Assembly: GCA_019358875.1 (NCBI GenBank)
Contig: JAHHIF010000015.1
Coordinates: 83,701-147,700, forward strand
From: Symplocastrum torsivum CPER-KK1
Lineage (GTDB): Bacteria > Cyanobacteriota > Cyanobacteriia > Cyanobacteriales > Coleofasciculaceae
Length of the DNA stretch: 64,000 nucleotides
Reading direction: 5' to 3'
The notes beneath the pieces are model-generated. The model saw only the letters and a list, made by a program, of their open reading frames with translations, ran no database searches and was not told the origin of the DNA. The translations under genes and the position numbers were made by a program. Shown here in pieces: positions 1 to 8,276 of this stretch (within the stretch, counting starts at the first letter, position 1; each line of letters begins with the position of its first letter).

Positions 1-1143
1 TTAATTTTACATAGTTCAGACTTTCCTACAAAGGCTTATCTAGAAAGCGTGACCAAGACGGGAAATCACGGCTTGAAGTTTTATACCTATGGTTACGAAT
101 CAAATATTGGGGATTGGATTGGGGAAGGAAATACACCATCGGGACCGGAGTGGGTCGTACAACCTAAGGACTCAGAGGCTTCCAATCTAATTGTTTCAAG
201 TTTGAAAAAAAATGACCCTCGCCCAATTTGGTTCCTAGCTTGGGGAGGAACTTATCCGCTTGCACAAGCCCTTTATCGAATTGAACATTCTGGGCATAGT
301 AAAACGGAGATTGCGGCAATGAAAAGTAAGATAAGACTTTATGATATCGACAAACAAGATACAACGTTCCCTAATTATATTCAAACGAATCACAAGGATA
401 TTAAAATCATTGCCAGTGGTATAACTTTCAACCAAATTCATACCCCTAACGAACCCGATCACAACTACAAAGATAGTAATTGGGTAGAGACAAACATCCG
501 TAATAATCACGGAGAATTAGGTGCTAAATACCCAAATTATACTGGCGATGTAGTCGGAGTAAAAGAGGGCGATAGTCCAACATTCTTGCACCTAATCCCC
601 AATGGCTTGAATGACCCAGAAAAACCTGATTTTGGAGGTTGGGGAGGGCGATACCAGCTAAATACAGCAAATGGCTCTCAATGGTATGAAGATATTACAG
701 ACCCTTCAGGTCTTGATATGTGGGGTCGGCGGATAGAAAGCTCAATTCCTCAATGGCGCAAGCAATTCCAAAACGATTTTGCAGCTCGAATGGATTGGCA
801 GACCAGGAGTTATGCTGAAGCCAATCATAATCCTACCGCTGCTTTTAATGGTGAGCTTTCTAAAAATGTTATTCTCCAAAATATCTCACCGGGTCAGACA
901 GTAACCTTGAGTGCTACTGGTTCTAGCGACCCTGATGGAGATTCACTGTCTTACAATTGGTTTCAATACAAGAAACCAGGAACTTACAGCGGCAATCTTG
1001 AAGTTAGTAATTCAAACTCTAGTAAGGCAAGCTTTGTTGCGCCGAATGCTGTAGGGCAAACTATCCATATCCTTCTTGAAGTTCAAGATAATGGAAACCC
1101 ATCGCTAGTAAGCTATCGAAGGATTGTCTATACCATCAGATGA
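1..1143 (+). CDS. Sde182-like (DUF1593) nucleoside-hydrolase-like protein, 5' end outside window
   Basis: The frame is open from base 1 (LILHSSDFPTKAYLES precedes the first GTG at 49), so the gene starts upstream and only its 3' part is seen. The protein resembles the DUF1593 family, annotated in databases as Sde182 cellulose-binding proteins: a nucleoside-hydrolase-like domain followed by a beta-rich C-terminal domain. Family-like blocks are WFLAWGGTYPLAQAL in the first quarter and the NGLNDPEKPDFGGWGGRY block in the middle. The last 90 residues contain GSSDPDGDSLSYNW, typical of PKD/Ig-like extracellular modules. The family is usually secreted, but the signal peptide would lie outside the window. 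A role in polysaccharide or nucleoside-sugar degradation is inferred; substrate is unknown. Confidence 0.75.
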   Translation, partial: LILHSSDFPTKAYLESVTKTGNHGLKFYTYGYESNIGDWIGEGNTPSGPEWVVQPKDSEASNLIVSSLKKNDPRPIWFLAWGGTYPLAQALYRIEHSGHSKTEIAAMKSKIRLYDIDKQDTTFPNYIQTNHKDIKIIASGITFNQIHTPNEPDHNYKDSNWVETNIRNNHGELGAKYPNYTGDVVGVKEGDSPTFLHLIPNGLNDPEKPDFGGWGGRYQLNTANGSQWYEDITDPSGLDMWGRRIESSIPQWRKQFQNDFAARMDWQTRSYAEANHNPTAAFNGELSKNVILQNISPGQTVTLSATGSSDPDGDSLSYNWFQYKKPGTYSGNLEVSNSNSSKASFVAPNAVGQTIHILLEVQDNGNPSLVSYRRIVYTIR

Positions 1144-1465
1144 GTCGGCTGCTTCATAATCATTTACAAACTGCCTTTAGGAAGTTGTTCTTAATAAAAA
1201 ATGAGGCGTAGCTTGCTCTACTCAAGCAGATTGTAAAACTTTGGAGTTAATTTGATAAAGTTTTCAATAATTTTCTTCCGGAATCAGTAACAGCTAGTTT
1301 GTAGGTTGCAGTGTTCCTACAGGAAGTTTAACAACGCGGATAAATAAGTTTGTTTAAGCCAACATTCTCACTTAAATCGAGAGTTTGGTTACAAGAAGCT
1401 GTTTATCCAAAGTCTTTTTCTGTAGAAAACACTTAAACACTAACTTACAAAATAAGGCAATAAAC
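1144..1465. other. Intergenic stretch without recognised gene
   Basis: AT-rich spacer between the Sde182-like gene and the haem peroxidase. An in-frame GTG at 1385 extends the peroxidase frame, but the peptide it adds does not look like part of the protein. No strong hairpin, tRNA or promoter was recognised. Confidence 0.4.
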
Positions 1466-2938
1466 ATGGTTAGATTTCATGGTTTTAGCCCTCGTACAGG
1501 GGAGAATTGCCCTCCTGGTCAATTTGCTCAAACCGGAAAGTTTGGCAGGATGTTTCCAGAACTTCGTGCCTTGACTCCCTCCTTGGACGCTTTGGAGGAC
1601 TTGGGAGACGCGATGAATGATGCAAACCCTGAGTCTCCAAAAGGCGACAATAAAGACGTGCCAGCCGGGTACACCTACCTCGGTCAATTCATCGATCATG
1701 ACATCACCTTCGACACTACAGCTCTACAAGAAATCATTGTTGACCCGTTGGCGGTGAGAAACTTTCGCACGCCGATGCTCGACTTAGATAACCTCTATGG
1801 GAGTGGTCCGAGTGTACAACCCTATCTCTATCAACTCTCTGACCCTGAGCTATTTTTGATTGGGAAAACCAACGCACAGCCTGGTGGAGGAGACTCCAGC
1901 CTTCCCACTCAGCTACCCAACGACCTCCCTCGTGCCGAGAGTGGTCTAGCAATCATTGGTGACCCACGCAATGACGAAAACTTGATTGTTGCACAACTTC
2001 ACTTAGCTTTTCTCAAGTTTCATAACAAGATAGTTGCAGGAATTCGGGATGGTAGCATCCAACAAGAATCTCCTATTCGCAAGTCAGCGTTTGAAGAAGC
2101 CAGAGATTTAGTAATTTGGCATTATCAGTGGATTGTACTTCACGACTTTTTGCGCCGCATTCTTGATAATGAGCAACTAGACCAAGTTCTGAATGGAGGT
2201 AGACGCTTTTACAAATTTGAGAAAGAGCCGTTTATTCCGATTGAGTTTTCGGTCGCAGCTTATCGTCTCGGTCATAGTATGATTCGTGCAATTTATGACT
2301 ACAACCGAGTCTTTACACCTCGTCCTGGTGGAGTCGTACCTGCTTCGTTGGAACTACTATTTAACTTCACTGCCAAATCAGGCCCACAAGGCGAGTTTAC
2401 CAGTGTTCCCATTCCTAGTGACTGGATTATTGATTGGAGAAGATTTTTTGAAATAGACCCTAAGGTGCCAGTTGGGTTCAGTCGTGAACTAGACCCGTTC
2501 CTGGTTGACCCACTGAAGAATTTGCCGAATGTTCCAAAACCAAATTCACTGGCTGTCAGGAACTTGCAACGTGGTCGCAGTGTCGGCTTGCCATCCGGTC
2601 AAAGTATAGCGAAGTTCATGGGATTCAAGCCGTTGGCTAAGTCAAAGATTGCTCAAGGTCCCGATGGAAAGGTTGCTAAGAAGCATAAGTTTGATATTGA
2701 ATCACCGCTCTGGTACTACATCCTTAAGGAAGCACAAATTCAAGGTCAAGGAAAGCGTTTAGGTCAAGTGGGAAGTCGGATTGTAGCTGAGGTTTTTGTT
2801 GGTTTACTGCAAGCAGATAGCAGTTCATTCTTGGCGCGGAATCCAGATTGGAAGCCAACACTGCCTGCTGAGAAAGCCGGAACATTTACGATGGCAGATT
2901 TGCTGAGATTTGTGGATGACATTAATCCCATTGGCTAA
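1466..2938 (+). CDS. Animal-type haem peroxidase
   Basis: A 490-residue member of the peroxidase-cyclooxygenase (animal haem peroxidase) superfamily. The distal-histidine motif GQFIDHD lies at residues 73-79, followed by FLKFHNKI near residue 187 and the proximal-haem histidine motif YRLGHSMIRA with His about residue 270. Such enzymes use H2O2 to oxidise halides or organic substrates. The frame could be extended to a GTG at 1385, but the ATG at 1466 is preferred because the protein from MVRFHGFSPRTG onward is family-like and the upstream 27 residues are not. No signal peptide is obvious from this start. Stand-alone bacterial members are known in cyanobacteria; the physiological substrate cannot be told from sequence. 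Confidence 0.88.
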   Translation: MVRFHGFSPRTGENCPPGQFAQTGKFGRMFPELRALTPSLDALEDLGDAMNDANPESPKGDNKDVPAGYTYLGQFIDHDITFDTTALQEIIVDPLAVRNFRTPMLDLDNLYGSGPSVQPYLYQLSDPELFLIGKTNAQPGGGDSSLPTQLPNDLPRAESGLAIIGDPRNDENLIVAQLHLAFLKFHNKIVAGIRDGSIQQESPIRKSAFEEARDLVIWHYQWIVLHDFLRRILDNEQLDQVLNGGRRFYKFEKEPFIPIEFSVAAYRLGHSMIRAIYDYNRVFTPRPGGVVPASLELLFNFTAKSGPQGEFTSVPIPSDWIIDWRRFFEIDPKVPVGFSRELDPFLVDPLKNLPNVPKPNSLAVRNLQRGRSVGLPSGQSIAKFMGFKPLAKSKIAQGPDGKVAKKHKFDIESPLWYYILKEAQIQGQGKRLGQVGSRIVAEVFVGLLQADSSSFLARNPDWKPTLPAEKAGTFTMADLLRFVDDINPIG

Positions 2939-3045
2939 GCCATTACCACTTTACTTGTGATGATTGGAAAAGGGTTACGAGCATCTACAGTAGGGAGGTA
3001 CAACTGTACCCCCTACCATGAAATGTCGTGAACGCCAGTGAATCC

Positions 3046-3699
3046 TTAGCAAAGCGGTTCGGACAGGACTAGCGTAGAGCGTACTTGCTCGAATAGCTGA
3101 GCAACTTTATCTAAATCTTTATCTCCAGGCGATCGCTCTACACCACTTGATAAATCTACCCCATTCGGTTGCAACCCGCTCAGAGCCTCTAAAATATTAT
3201 CCGGTGTTAAGCCGCCAGCTAGTAACCACGGGCAATCGGGACTAAATTGCCGCAGCGTTACCCAATCTAAGGTTTTACCCGTACCTCCCAACATTTGAGG
3301 ATGATAAGCGTCTAGTAACAGCGTATCCACACAACTGACGTAAGTATTCGAGTGGCTTAAACACTCTGGTGTCTTAACTCTGAGCGCTTTAAGAATTTCC
3401 ACTTCTGGGAGAGACTCTCGCAGCCTTTGACAAAATTCTGGGGATTCACTGCCGTGTAATTGCACAGCACTCAAACCCGCTTCAGCAACAATCTCAGTGA
3501 TGTCTTCAATTGTGGCATCAGCAAACACGCCAATTCGATCAACCTCTACAAGCAATGCCTCTACGATTGCCCGAATTTGCCCCGGCGTTACATAACGGGG
3601 AGAGGCTTGCACACAGATGAATCCTAAGGCTGTTGCTCCTAGTTGTGCGATCGCCTGACCTTGATCTGGTTTGGTAATACCACAAATTTTGACCCGCAT
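3046..3699 (-). CDS. trpF: Phosphoribosylanthranilate isomerase
   Basis: Converts N-(5'-phosphoribosyl)anthranilate to CdRP in tryptophan biosynthesis; a cytosolic (beta/alpha)8 barrel. The N-terminus [13 protein letters not shown] carries the invariant catalytic Cys of the KxCG motif, and the C-terminal half has the phosphate-binding loops LAGGLTPDN and GVDLSSGVE (catalytic Asp in VDLSSGVE). The 217-residue length is normal. It is transcribed divergently from psaK with about 200 bp between them. No other trp gene is nearby, as is usual for the dispersed trp genes of cyanobacteria. Confidence 0.95.
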   Translation of the reverse strand: MRVKICGITKPDQGQAIAQLGATALGFICVQASPRYVTPGQIRAIVEALLVEVDRIGVFADATIEDITEIVAEAGLSAVQLHGSESPEFCQRLRESLPEVEILKALRVKTPECLSHSNTYVSCVDTLLLDAYHPQMLGGTGKTLDWVTLRQFSPDCPWLLAGGLTPDNILEALSGLQPNGVDLSSGVERSPGDKDLDKVAQLFEQVRSTLVLSEPLC

Positions 3700-3899
3700 C
3701 GTCTACAGTTCTCAGTTTTTGTGAATTGTATAGCTTTGTATCAAAATAACTCGTAAAAGTGTTAATTCTTCAAACAAGTTGTCAATTTTTTCCTTAGAGC
3801 TTTTTATAATGCCCTTAAATGTAAGGAGTGTAAACCGCAATCATTCCCAAGGAAGAAGGGATAATTCACTTTTCTCGGTAGTCTTCAATTACTCTATTA

Positions 3900-4220
3900 A
3901 TGTTCTTCGTGACAAAAGGAGAAGAAAACTTGATTGACTTAATTAATTCAATTTTATTGGCAGCAGTGCAGCCGACCGTCGCTGACACGAGTACGTGGAG
4001 CTGGAGCGGTTCGCTCGTCATGAATATTTGCGTCCTCCTTGGTATTATCATTGCCAAAATTGGTATCCGCAACAAAGGAAAAGGTCCTGCCCTGCCTTTG
4101 CTAGAGCCATTTCTGGGGAAGAACTTTGGTGCGCCTGAGCTAATAGCGGGCGCAAGCATCGGTCATCTATTAGGGGTTGGTGCTATTCTGGGGCTGACTA
4201 ATATTGGTCTCATTACATAA
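3900..4220 (+). CDS. psaK: Photosystem I subunit PsaK
   Basis: Small thylakoid membrane subunit at the edge of photosystem I. Two membrane helices are visible (about residues 38-56 and 80-105) with the family-like loop GKGPALPLLEPFLGKNFGAPEL and the segment ASIGHLLGVGAILGL. At 106 residues it is longer than the common 83-90; the first 20 residues (MFFVTKGEENLIDLINSILL) precede the typical LLAA...P processing region. The ATG at 3900 may be too far upstream, and TTG codons at 3930 or nearby are alternatives. The gene is monocistronic, followed by a strong terminator hairpin at 4254. Confidence 0.9.
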   Translation: MFFVTKGEENLIDLINSILLAAVQPTVADTSTWSWSGSLVMNICVLLGIIIAKIGIRNKGKGPALPLLEPFLGKNFGAPELIAGASIGHLLGVGAILGLTNIGLIT

Positions 4221-4253
4221 AGACAATACCCAGAAAGGATAACGATCTCCAAG

Positions 4254-4303
4254 AGACGCTCGATTTGAGCCACTAGCGACTCAAACTGGGCGTCTAAATT
4301 TTT
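4254..4303 (+). terminator. Rho-independent terminator after psaK
   Basis: Nested inverted repeats AGACGC (4254-4259) / GCGTCT (4290-4295) enclose TTTGAG / CTCAAA, followed by AAATTTTT. It lies 34 bp past the psaK stop and fits a terminator for that gene. Confidence 0.8.
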
Positions 4304-4448
4304 GGTAAGAAGCATCATCTGCTATAAGCTTTTCCCCAGGTTTATAGGTATGGCAGTGGATAAGAATATCTTGCTGCTTATCGCAAGTGCCACCTTCTAG
4401 GTAAAGATTTGTTCTTTTTTTGCCGTTTACGCTGGGGCTTGTACTCTA

Positions 4449-4471
4449 GCTGAATGCTGAATGCTGATAGC
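4449..4471. repeat. GCTGAAT-type short tandem repeat
   Basis: Three imperfect GCTGAAT/GCTGATA heptamers in a row, followed by a T-run. The same motif family recurs at 19541-19577, so it is a dispersed short repeat rather than part of a gene. Confidence 0.6.
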
Positions 4472-4510
4472 TTTTTTGGTCAAGCCTAGAAGAGAGGGAG
4501 AAGAATAGTC

Positions 4511-5710
4511 ATGCAAGCAAGTTGGCGAATTGGCTCTTTATTTGGAATCCCACTATTTTTAGACCCATCCTGGTTTCTAATCTTAGTGTTAATCACAATT
4601 ATCCATGCGTTGAACTTTTACCCTTCCTTCGGATTAGCTTTGGCTTCGAGTGCTGGGTTAGTCATGGCGCTGTTGTTGTTCGGTTCAGTTCTCTTGCATG
4701 AACTCGGTCATAGTTTAGCCGCGCGATCGCAAGGCATTAAAGTTAACTCAATTACTCTATTTCTCTTTGGTGGAGTAGCGTCCATCGACCGGGAATCCAA
4801 GACTCCAGAGGGAGCATTACAAGTTGCGATCGCAGGACCAGGTGTAAGTTTGCTGCTATTTGGGTTATTTACTGTGCTAGCGCAAGTGCTACCCAGTAAT
4901 AGTGTGGCAGAGGTCTTAACGTCAAACCTCGCTAACATTAACCTGATTTTGGCGCTATTCAACTTAATTCCCGGTCTGCCTCTGGATGGGGGACAAGTTT
5001 TGAAAGCGGTAGTGTGGAAGCTGACGGGTAACCGCTTTAAGGGTGTCCACTGGGCAGCTTTGACAGGTAAAGTGTTGGGAGGTTTAGCGATCGCATTTGG
5101 TCTAGGACTTGCTCTTTGGACAAGGGAGTTAGGAGCAATTTGGATTGCTTTCATTAGTGGGTTTGTGTTCCGTAATGCCAACGCCTACGACCGCATCACA
5201 ACGTTGCAAGAAGCCTTACTCCAACTTTCAGCCTCAGATGCCATGACCCGTGAGTTTCGGATTGTAGATGCCAATCAGACACTACGCTCCTTTGCTGACG
5301 AGTACATCCTGGCAGACCTCCAGACCCCGATGCCTTACTACGCCTCATCTGATGGGCGTTATCGTGGTCTAGTAGCAATTGAAGATTTACAGTTTGTAGA
5401 ACGTAGCCTCTGGGAAACCCAGACTCTTGAAAGTATTGTTCGCCCTTTATCAGAGATCGTCTCAGTTGAGGAGAAAACTCCTCTGGTCGAGGTGATTAAC
5501 CGCTTAGAGGCGCATCAGACCAATCGCCTGACTGTCCTTTCCCCCGCAGGAACCGTTGCTGGTGTGATTGACCGAGGCGACATTGTGCGTACCGTGGCGA
5601 AGAAACTGAACTTACCAATTCCAGAAGCTGAAATCAAGCGTGTTAAAGCTGAAGGAACCTATCCTCAGGGATTACAACTACCTGCGATAGCGCAAGCTAC
5701 AGGTCAGTAA
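4511..5710 (+). CDS. Site-2-protease family metalloprotease with CBS domains
   Basis: A 399-residue M50 intramembrane zinc protease. The N-terminal two thirds have several membrane helices with the zinc motif HELGH at residues 63-67 and the third ligand in LPLDGGQ (Asp about 159). The C-terminal part (about 235-390) is a pair of CBS domains, seen in LQEALLQLSASDAMTREFRI and SIVRPLSEIVSVEEKTPLVEV. CBS-fused Rip1-type proteases cleave membrane-bound regulators and may sense adenine nucleotides; the substrate here is unknown. It is monocistronic, with a GAGGGAGAAG ribosome binding region before the ATG. The start is well supported by MQASWRIGSLFGIPLFLDPSW, the usual N-terminus of this family. 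Confidence 0.92.
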   Translation: MQASWRIGSLFGIPLFLDPSWFLILVLITIIHALNFYPSFGLALASSAGLVMALLLFGSVLLHELGHSLAARSQGIKVNSITLFLFGGVASIDRESKTPEGALQVAIAGPGVSLLLFGLFTVLAQVLPSNSVAEVLTSNLANINLILALFNLIPGLPLDGGQVLKAVVWKLTGNRFKGVHWAALTGKVLGGLAIAFGLGLALWTRELGAIWIAFISGFVFRNANAYDRITTLQEALLQLSASDAMTREFRIVDANQTLRSFADEYILADLQTPMPYYASSDGRYRGLVAIEDLQFVERSLWETQTLESIVRPLSEIVSVEEKTPLVEVINRLEAHQTNRLTVLSPAGTVAGVIDRGDIVRTVAKKLNLPIPEAEIKRVKAEGTYPQGLQLPAIAQATGQ

Positions 5711-5724
5711 ACAATATTAGATTC

Positions 5725-6507
5725 TCACTTGGGTGAACCAACCTCTAAACTCGGTTGTGCCAAGATAGCTTGCCACTCCTCATCCAATAACGGCTTGTTC
5801 ACCAACTGAACGCCAAAACAAGCAGCGGCGGCGTTAGTCAGCGCGTCTACCACCGTTTGAATTAAACCATCTCCACGTTGAGCAATTGGTAGATGAATCG
5901 GTGGTAGCGCCTCTTCCCCAAATACTTGCTTAAATAACTGACTATCTAGCTCTAGGCGCATTGAGCCATGTTGTAAAATCGCGTTGCCACGTCGCAACTG
6001 AGCGCTACCAATAAGCTTATAATTCTCAGCCGATACTAAATCTGCACCTGTAGCTGTACCAAAACAGTTGGGATTGTGTATGTACCCTCGTCCTACTGAA
6101 CCATAGTGCAACTCAATGCCAAGCGATCGCCAACCTTGAATCAAAAACTCGCAAATCGCCCGATAATCATCGAGACGCTTGCCAGTCAGCCCTGACATCA
6201 CCACCATATAGGTCAAATCGCCTTGGTGCAGCACGGCCCTCCCCCCAGTTGAACGCCGCACCAACTGTATCGGCTTTTCTTGCCAAGTTAGTTGCTGCCA
6301 AGATTCTGACCAACGTCGTTGATGATATCCCAGTGAGATTGTGGGTGATTCCCAGGTGTAAAACCGCAACGCTGGCGGATGCTTCCCTGCCTGATGTTGC
6401 TCCAGTAGCCACTGGTCAATTGCCATCTGAAGCTGTCCAGATGCGCGTATTAGTGGAATCAAACGCCAAGATGAGTGGGGATTTTGGATTAAGTTATTTT
6501 GATTCAT
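5725..6507 (-). CDS. Lipoate-protein ligase A family protein
   Basis: A 260-residue biotin/lipoyl protein ligase-fold protein. The hallmark VRRSTGGRAVLHQGDLTY lies at about residues 82-99, preceded by FYTWESPTISLGYHQ, and further on are FGTATGADLV and KLIGSAQLRR with the conserved lysine. Family members attach lipoate or octanoate to E2 or GCV-H proteins; cyanobacterial relatives are often annotated simply as LplA family, and the acyl source is not certain from sequence. It converges on the S2P protease gene with only 14 bp between stop codons. The start gives a typical RLIPLIRASGQLQMAIDQWL N-terminus. Confidence 0.85.
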   Translation of the reverse strand: MNQNNLIQNPHSSWRLIPLIRASGQLQMAIDQWLLEQHQAGKHPPALRFYTWESPTISLGYHQRRWSESWQQLTWQEKPIQLVRRSTGGRAVLHQGDLTYMVVMSGLTGKRLDDYRAICEFLIQGWRSLGIELHYGSVGRGYIHNPNCFGTATGADLVSAENYKLIGSAQLRRGNAILQHGSMRLELDSQLFKQVFGEEALPPIHLPIAQRGDGLIQTVVDALTNAAAACFGVQLVNKPLLDEEWQAILAQPSLEVGSPK

Positions 6508-6547
6508 TTAATCTTCCCATCCCTAATCCCCAATCTCAAGCTAAGCT

Positions 6548-7051
6548 TTATGCTGCACCAAATTCAGCTTGCAAAGCATCATCATTATCATCGGCAATTG
6601 TTGCAACTACAGTAATTGCACGAGAAATTTCTCCAGCAGAAAGTTCGGCTACGGTTCGCGAACTCAACACAACAACTTGATTATCGACAATGCCGAAACT
6701 GGATTCAAACGTATCAGACCAGTTCATTTCTAGAAGCTTACGCATCAACTGTGGTTCATTCTTGGCAGGTAACGGAAGCACCGAAGACCAAACGGTGAAT
6801 GTATCATCATCCGTAGAACCAGTGAGTTGCACAAACACTTCAACGCTACCGTACCTGAACTTCCATAGGTGCCCCTCTTCACTTTGGCTTACCATGGCGG
6901 TGTCTTCCTGGTCTAGGCTGGAGATAACGGTTTCAATAATCTCCACATGGTTCACAGTAGCGGAATCCTCGATTAGCTCATTGCTAACTATATCTGCTGT
7001 TGAAAAGCTTTCAGTAGAAACCGTTTCAGGATTTGGCTGTTGGGTAGTCAT
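6548..7051 (-). CDS. YbjN domain-containing protein
   Basis: A 167-residue acidic protein. The first 45 residues are low-complexity and Ser/Thr/Glu-rich. The rest, from IIETVISSLDQED, looks like the YbjN fold (type III secretion chaperone-like), including WKFRYGSVEVFVQL, MRKLLEMNWSDTFESSFGIVDNQVVV and the helix after SAGEISRAI. Such proteins are common in cyanobacteria and function is unknown; a chaperone-like role is only a guess. It lies 40 bp upstream of the lipoate ligase gene on the same strand, so the two may be cotranscribed. Confidence 0.75.
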   Translation of the reverse strand: MTTQQPNPETVSTESFSTADIVSNELIEDSATVNHVEIIETVISSLDQEDTAMVSQSEEGHLWKFRYGSVEVFVQLTGSTDDDTFTVWSSVLPLPAKNEPQLMRKLLEMNWSDTFESSFGIVDNQVVVLSSRTVAELSAGEISRAITVVATIADDNDDALQAEFGAA

Positions 7052-7211
7052 GGCGGTTTGTTTTTCCCTCCTCTTGGGGTTTGCTCAAGACTCAGTATCG
7101 CCTGTGGGTGTCCTTCTTGGTATGTATCTTGATGTGTAGTGGTTTCTCTAATCAAGTTTTAGAGGTTAAGAGGCGATCGCCTTTCCTAGACTTCCTCACT
7201 TAGTCTCACGT

Positions 7212-7256
7212 TAGGTGGTAGGTGATGAACTGGCTTTCTCTACCACCTACCACCTA
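7212..7256. repeat. 13-bp inverted repeat made of TACCACC heptamers
   Basis: TAGGTGGTAGGTG (7212-7224) and its exact complement CACCTACCACCTA (7244-7256) with a 19-nt loop. It sits just past the stop of the ferritin-like gene (minus strand), upstream of the YbjN gene, so it may act as a terminator-like hairpin. The same heptamer recurs at 60784-60813. Confidence 0.6.
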
Positions 7257-7260
7257 CCCT

Positions 7261-8166
7261 CTAAGCCGTAACCTTCTGTTTCTTGTTGTTTTTGTTGTTT
7301 TCCCCATTAAGGTTTGCCAAGAACATCGGCACAACCTTTTCCATAAACATTTGAGGATTTTTGAAGACGCGCCCAGCGAGATCAATCCTAGTCATTTGTA
7401 AGTCTGGAGCAAGTAAAGTCTGCGGCAATCGCTCCATCAGGTACTGTGGCCGTTGCCACAACGGCATTGTCTCGGCGATATCTAGGAGTTTGCCCACTCT
7501 CCGCAGTTCGGCACCCAACATGATATCCATGCCGGATTCAAAGGCTGCCTGTTCAATCGCGATATATTTGCGCTTTGCCTGTTCGACTTTCTGACGATTT
7601 TCCGGGCTTTTACGTGCCAGTTCTGCTAACCAGCGATTTCCCCAGCGTACATGACCCGCTTCCTCTGGAAAAATTCGTTCGATGGTTTCACGGATTTTGA
7701 TGTTTTCTTCCGTTTGTGGTGCCTCTTTTAAAGCATGAATGTGAGCCGAGAAATACTCACAACCCCGTTTTTCAGTGACATTAATCGCGGCTAATGCAGC
7801 AATGATGCCATCTTCTAGGTTTCGCTGTGGGTCAAAAAATTCTCTGTCTACAAGACGATCAAATTCATCGATGTAAGAAGAACCAGGCGGCGTCCCTACG
7901 TCTGCTCCCAACTCTACCAACAGATCTGTCAACCACATCGCATGACGCGATTCGTCAGAGATGTGATGAGACAAATCACGTACTAATTCTGGCGGTTGTC
8001 CGTTTAGCTGTTCAATAACATCTGTCAGGTCTTTACAGCTACGTTGTTCGCTGTAGCGGTAGCGGTTGAGAGTCATCAGATGAATGCCGCGATCGCTCAC
8101 CACTTGTTTGAGGATGTCACGCGCACCCATTGATTTATTCAGTTTGCGGGGATAAGCAACCGTCAT
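7261..8166 (-). CDS. Ferritin-like diiron-carboxylate domain protein
   Basis: A 301-residue all-helical protein. Metal-ligand type motifs are visible: DESRHAMWL (about residues 70-78), the NVTEKRGCEYFSAH segment near 130 and EEAGHVRWG near 170, i.e. the E...ExxH...E...ExxH pattern of ferritin-like diiron proteins. It is presumably an oxidase or hydroxylase or a metal-binding protein; the substrate is not identifiable. The Lys/Asn-rich C-terminus (NGENNKNNKKQKVTA) is probably disordered. It stands alone on the minus strand, about 110 bp before the next minus-strand gene (the methyltransferase lies upstream). Confidence 0.72.
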   Translation of the reverse strand: MTVAYPRKLNKSMGARDILKQVVSDRGIHLMTLNRYRYSEQRSCKDLTDVIEQLNGQPPELVRDLSHHISDESRHAMWLTDLLVELGADVGTPPGSSYIDEFDRLVDREFFDPQRNLEDGIIAALAAINVTEKRGCEYFSAHIHALKEAPQTEENIKIRETIERIFPEEAGHVRWGNRWLAELARKSPENRQKVEQAKRKYIAIEQAAFESGMDIMLGAELRRVGKLLDIAETMPLWQRPQYLMERLPQTLLAPDLQMTRIDLAGRVFKNPQMFMEKVVPMFLANLNGENNKNNKKQKVTA

Positions 8167-8276
8167 ATCTTTATATGTCGTTTTGTAAAGTTGTTCATCT
8201 AATCGTAACGTAGATTTTTTTGATGAAACAGCTCACGCCTCGACTGATATACGGTTGCTTTACCTTATTCACCCTA

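Noticed and set aside
1385..1465. Upstream GTG start for the haem peroxidase
   Set aside because: The added 27 residues are not family-like; the ATG at 1466 gives a usual start.
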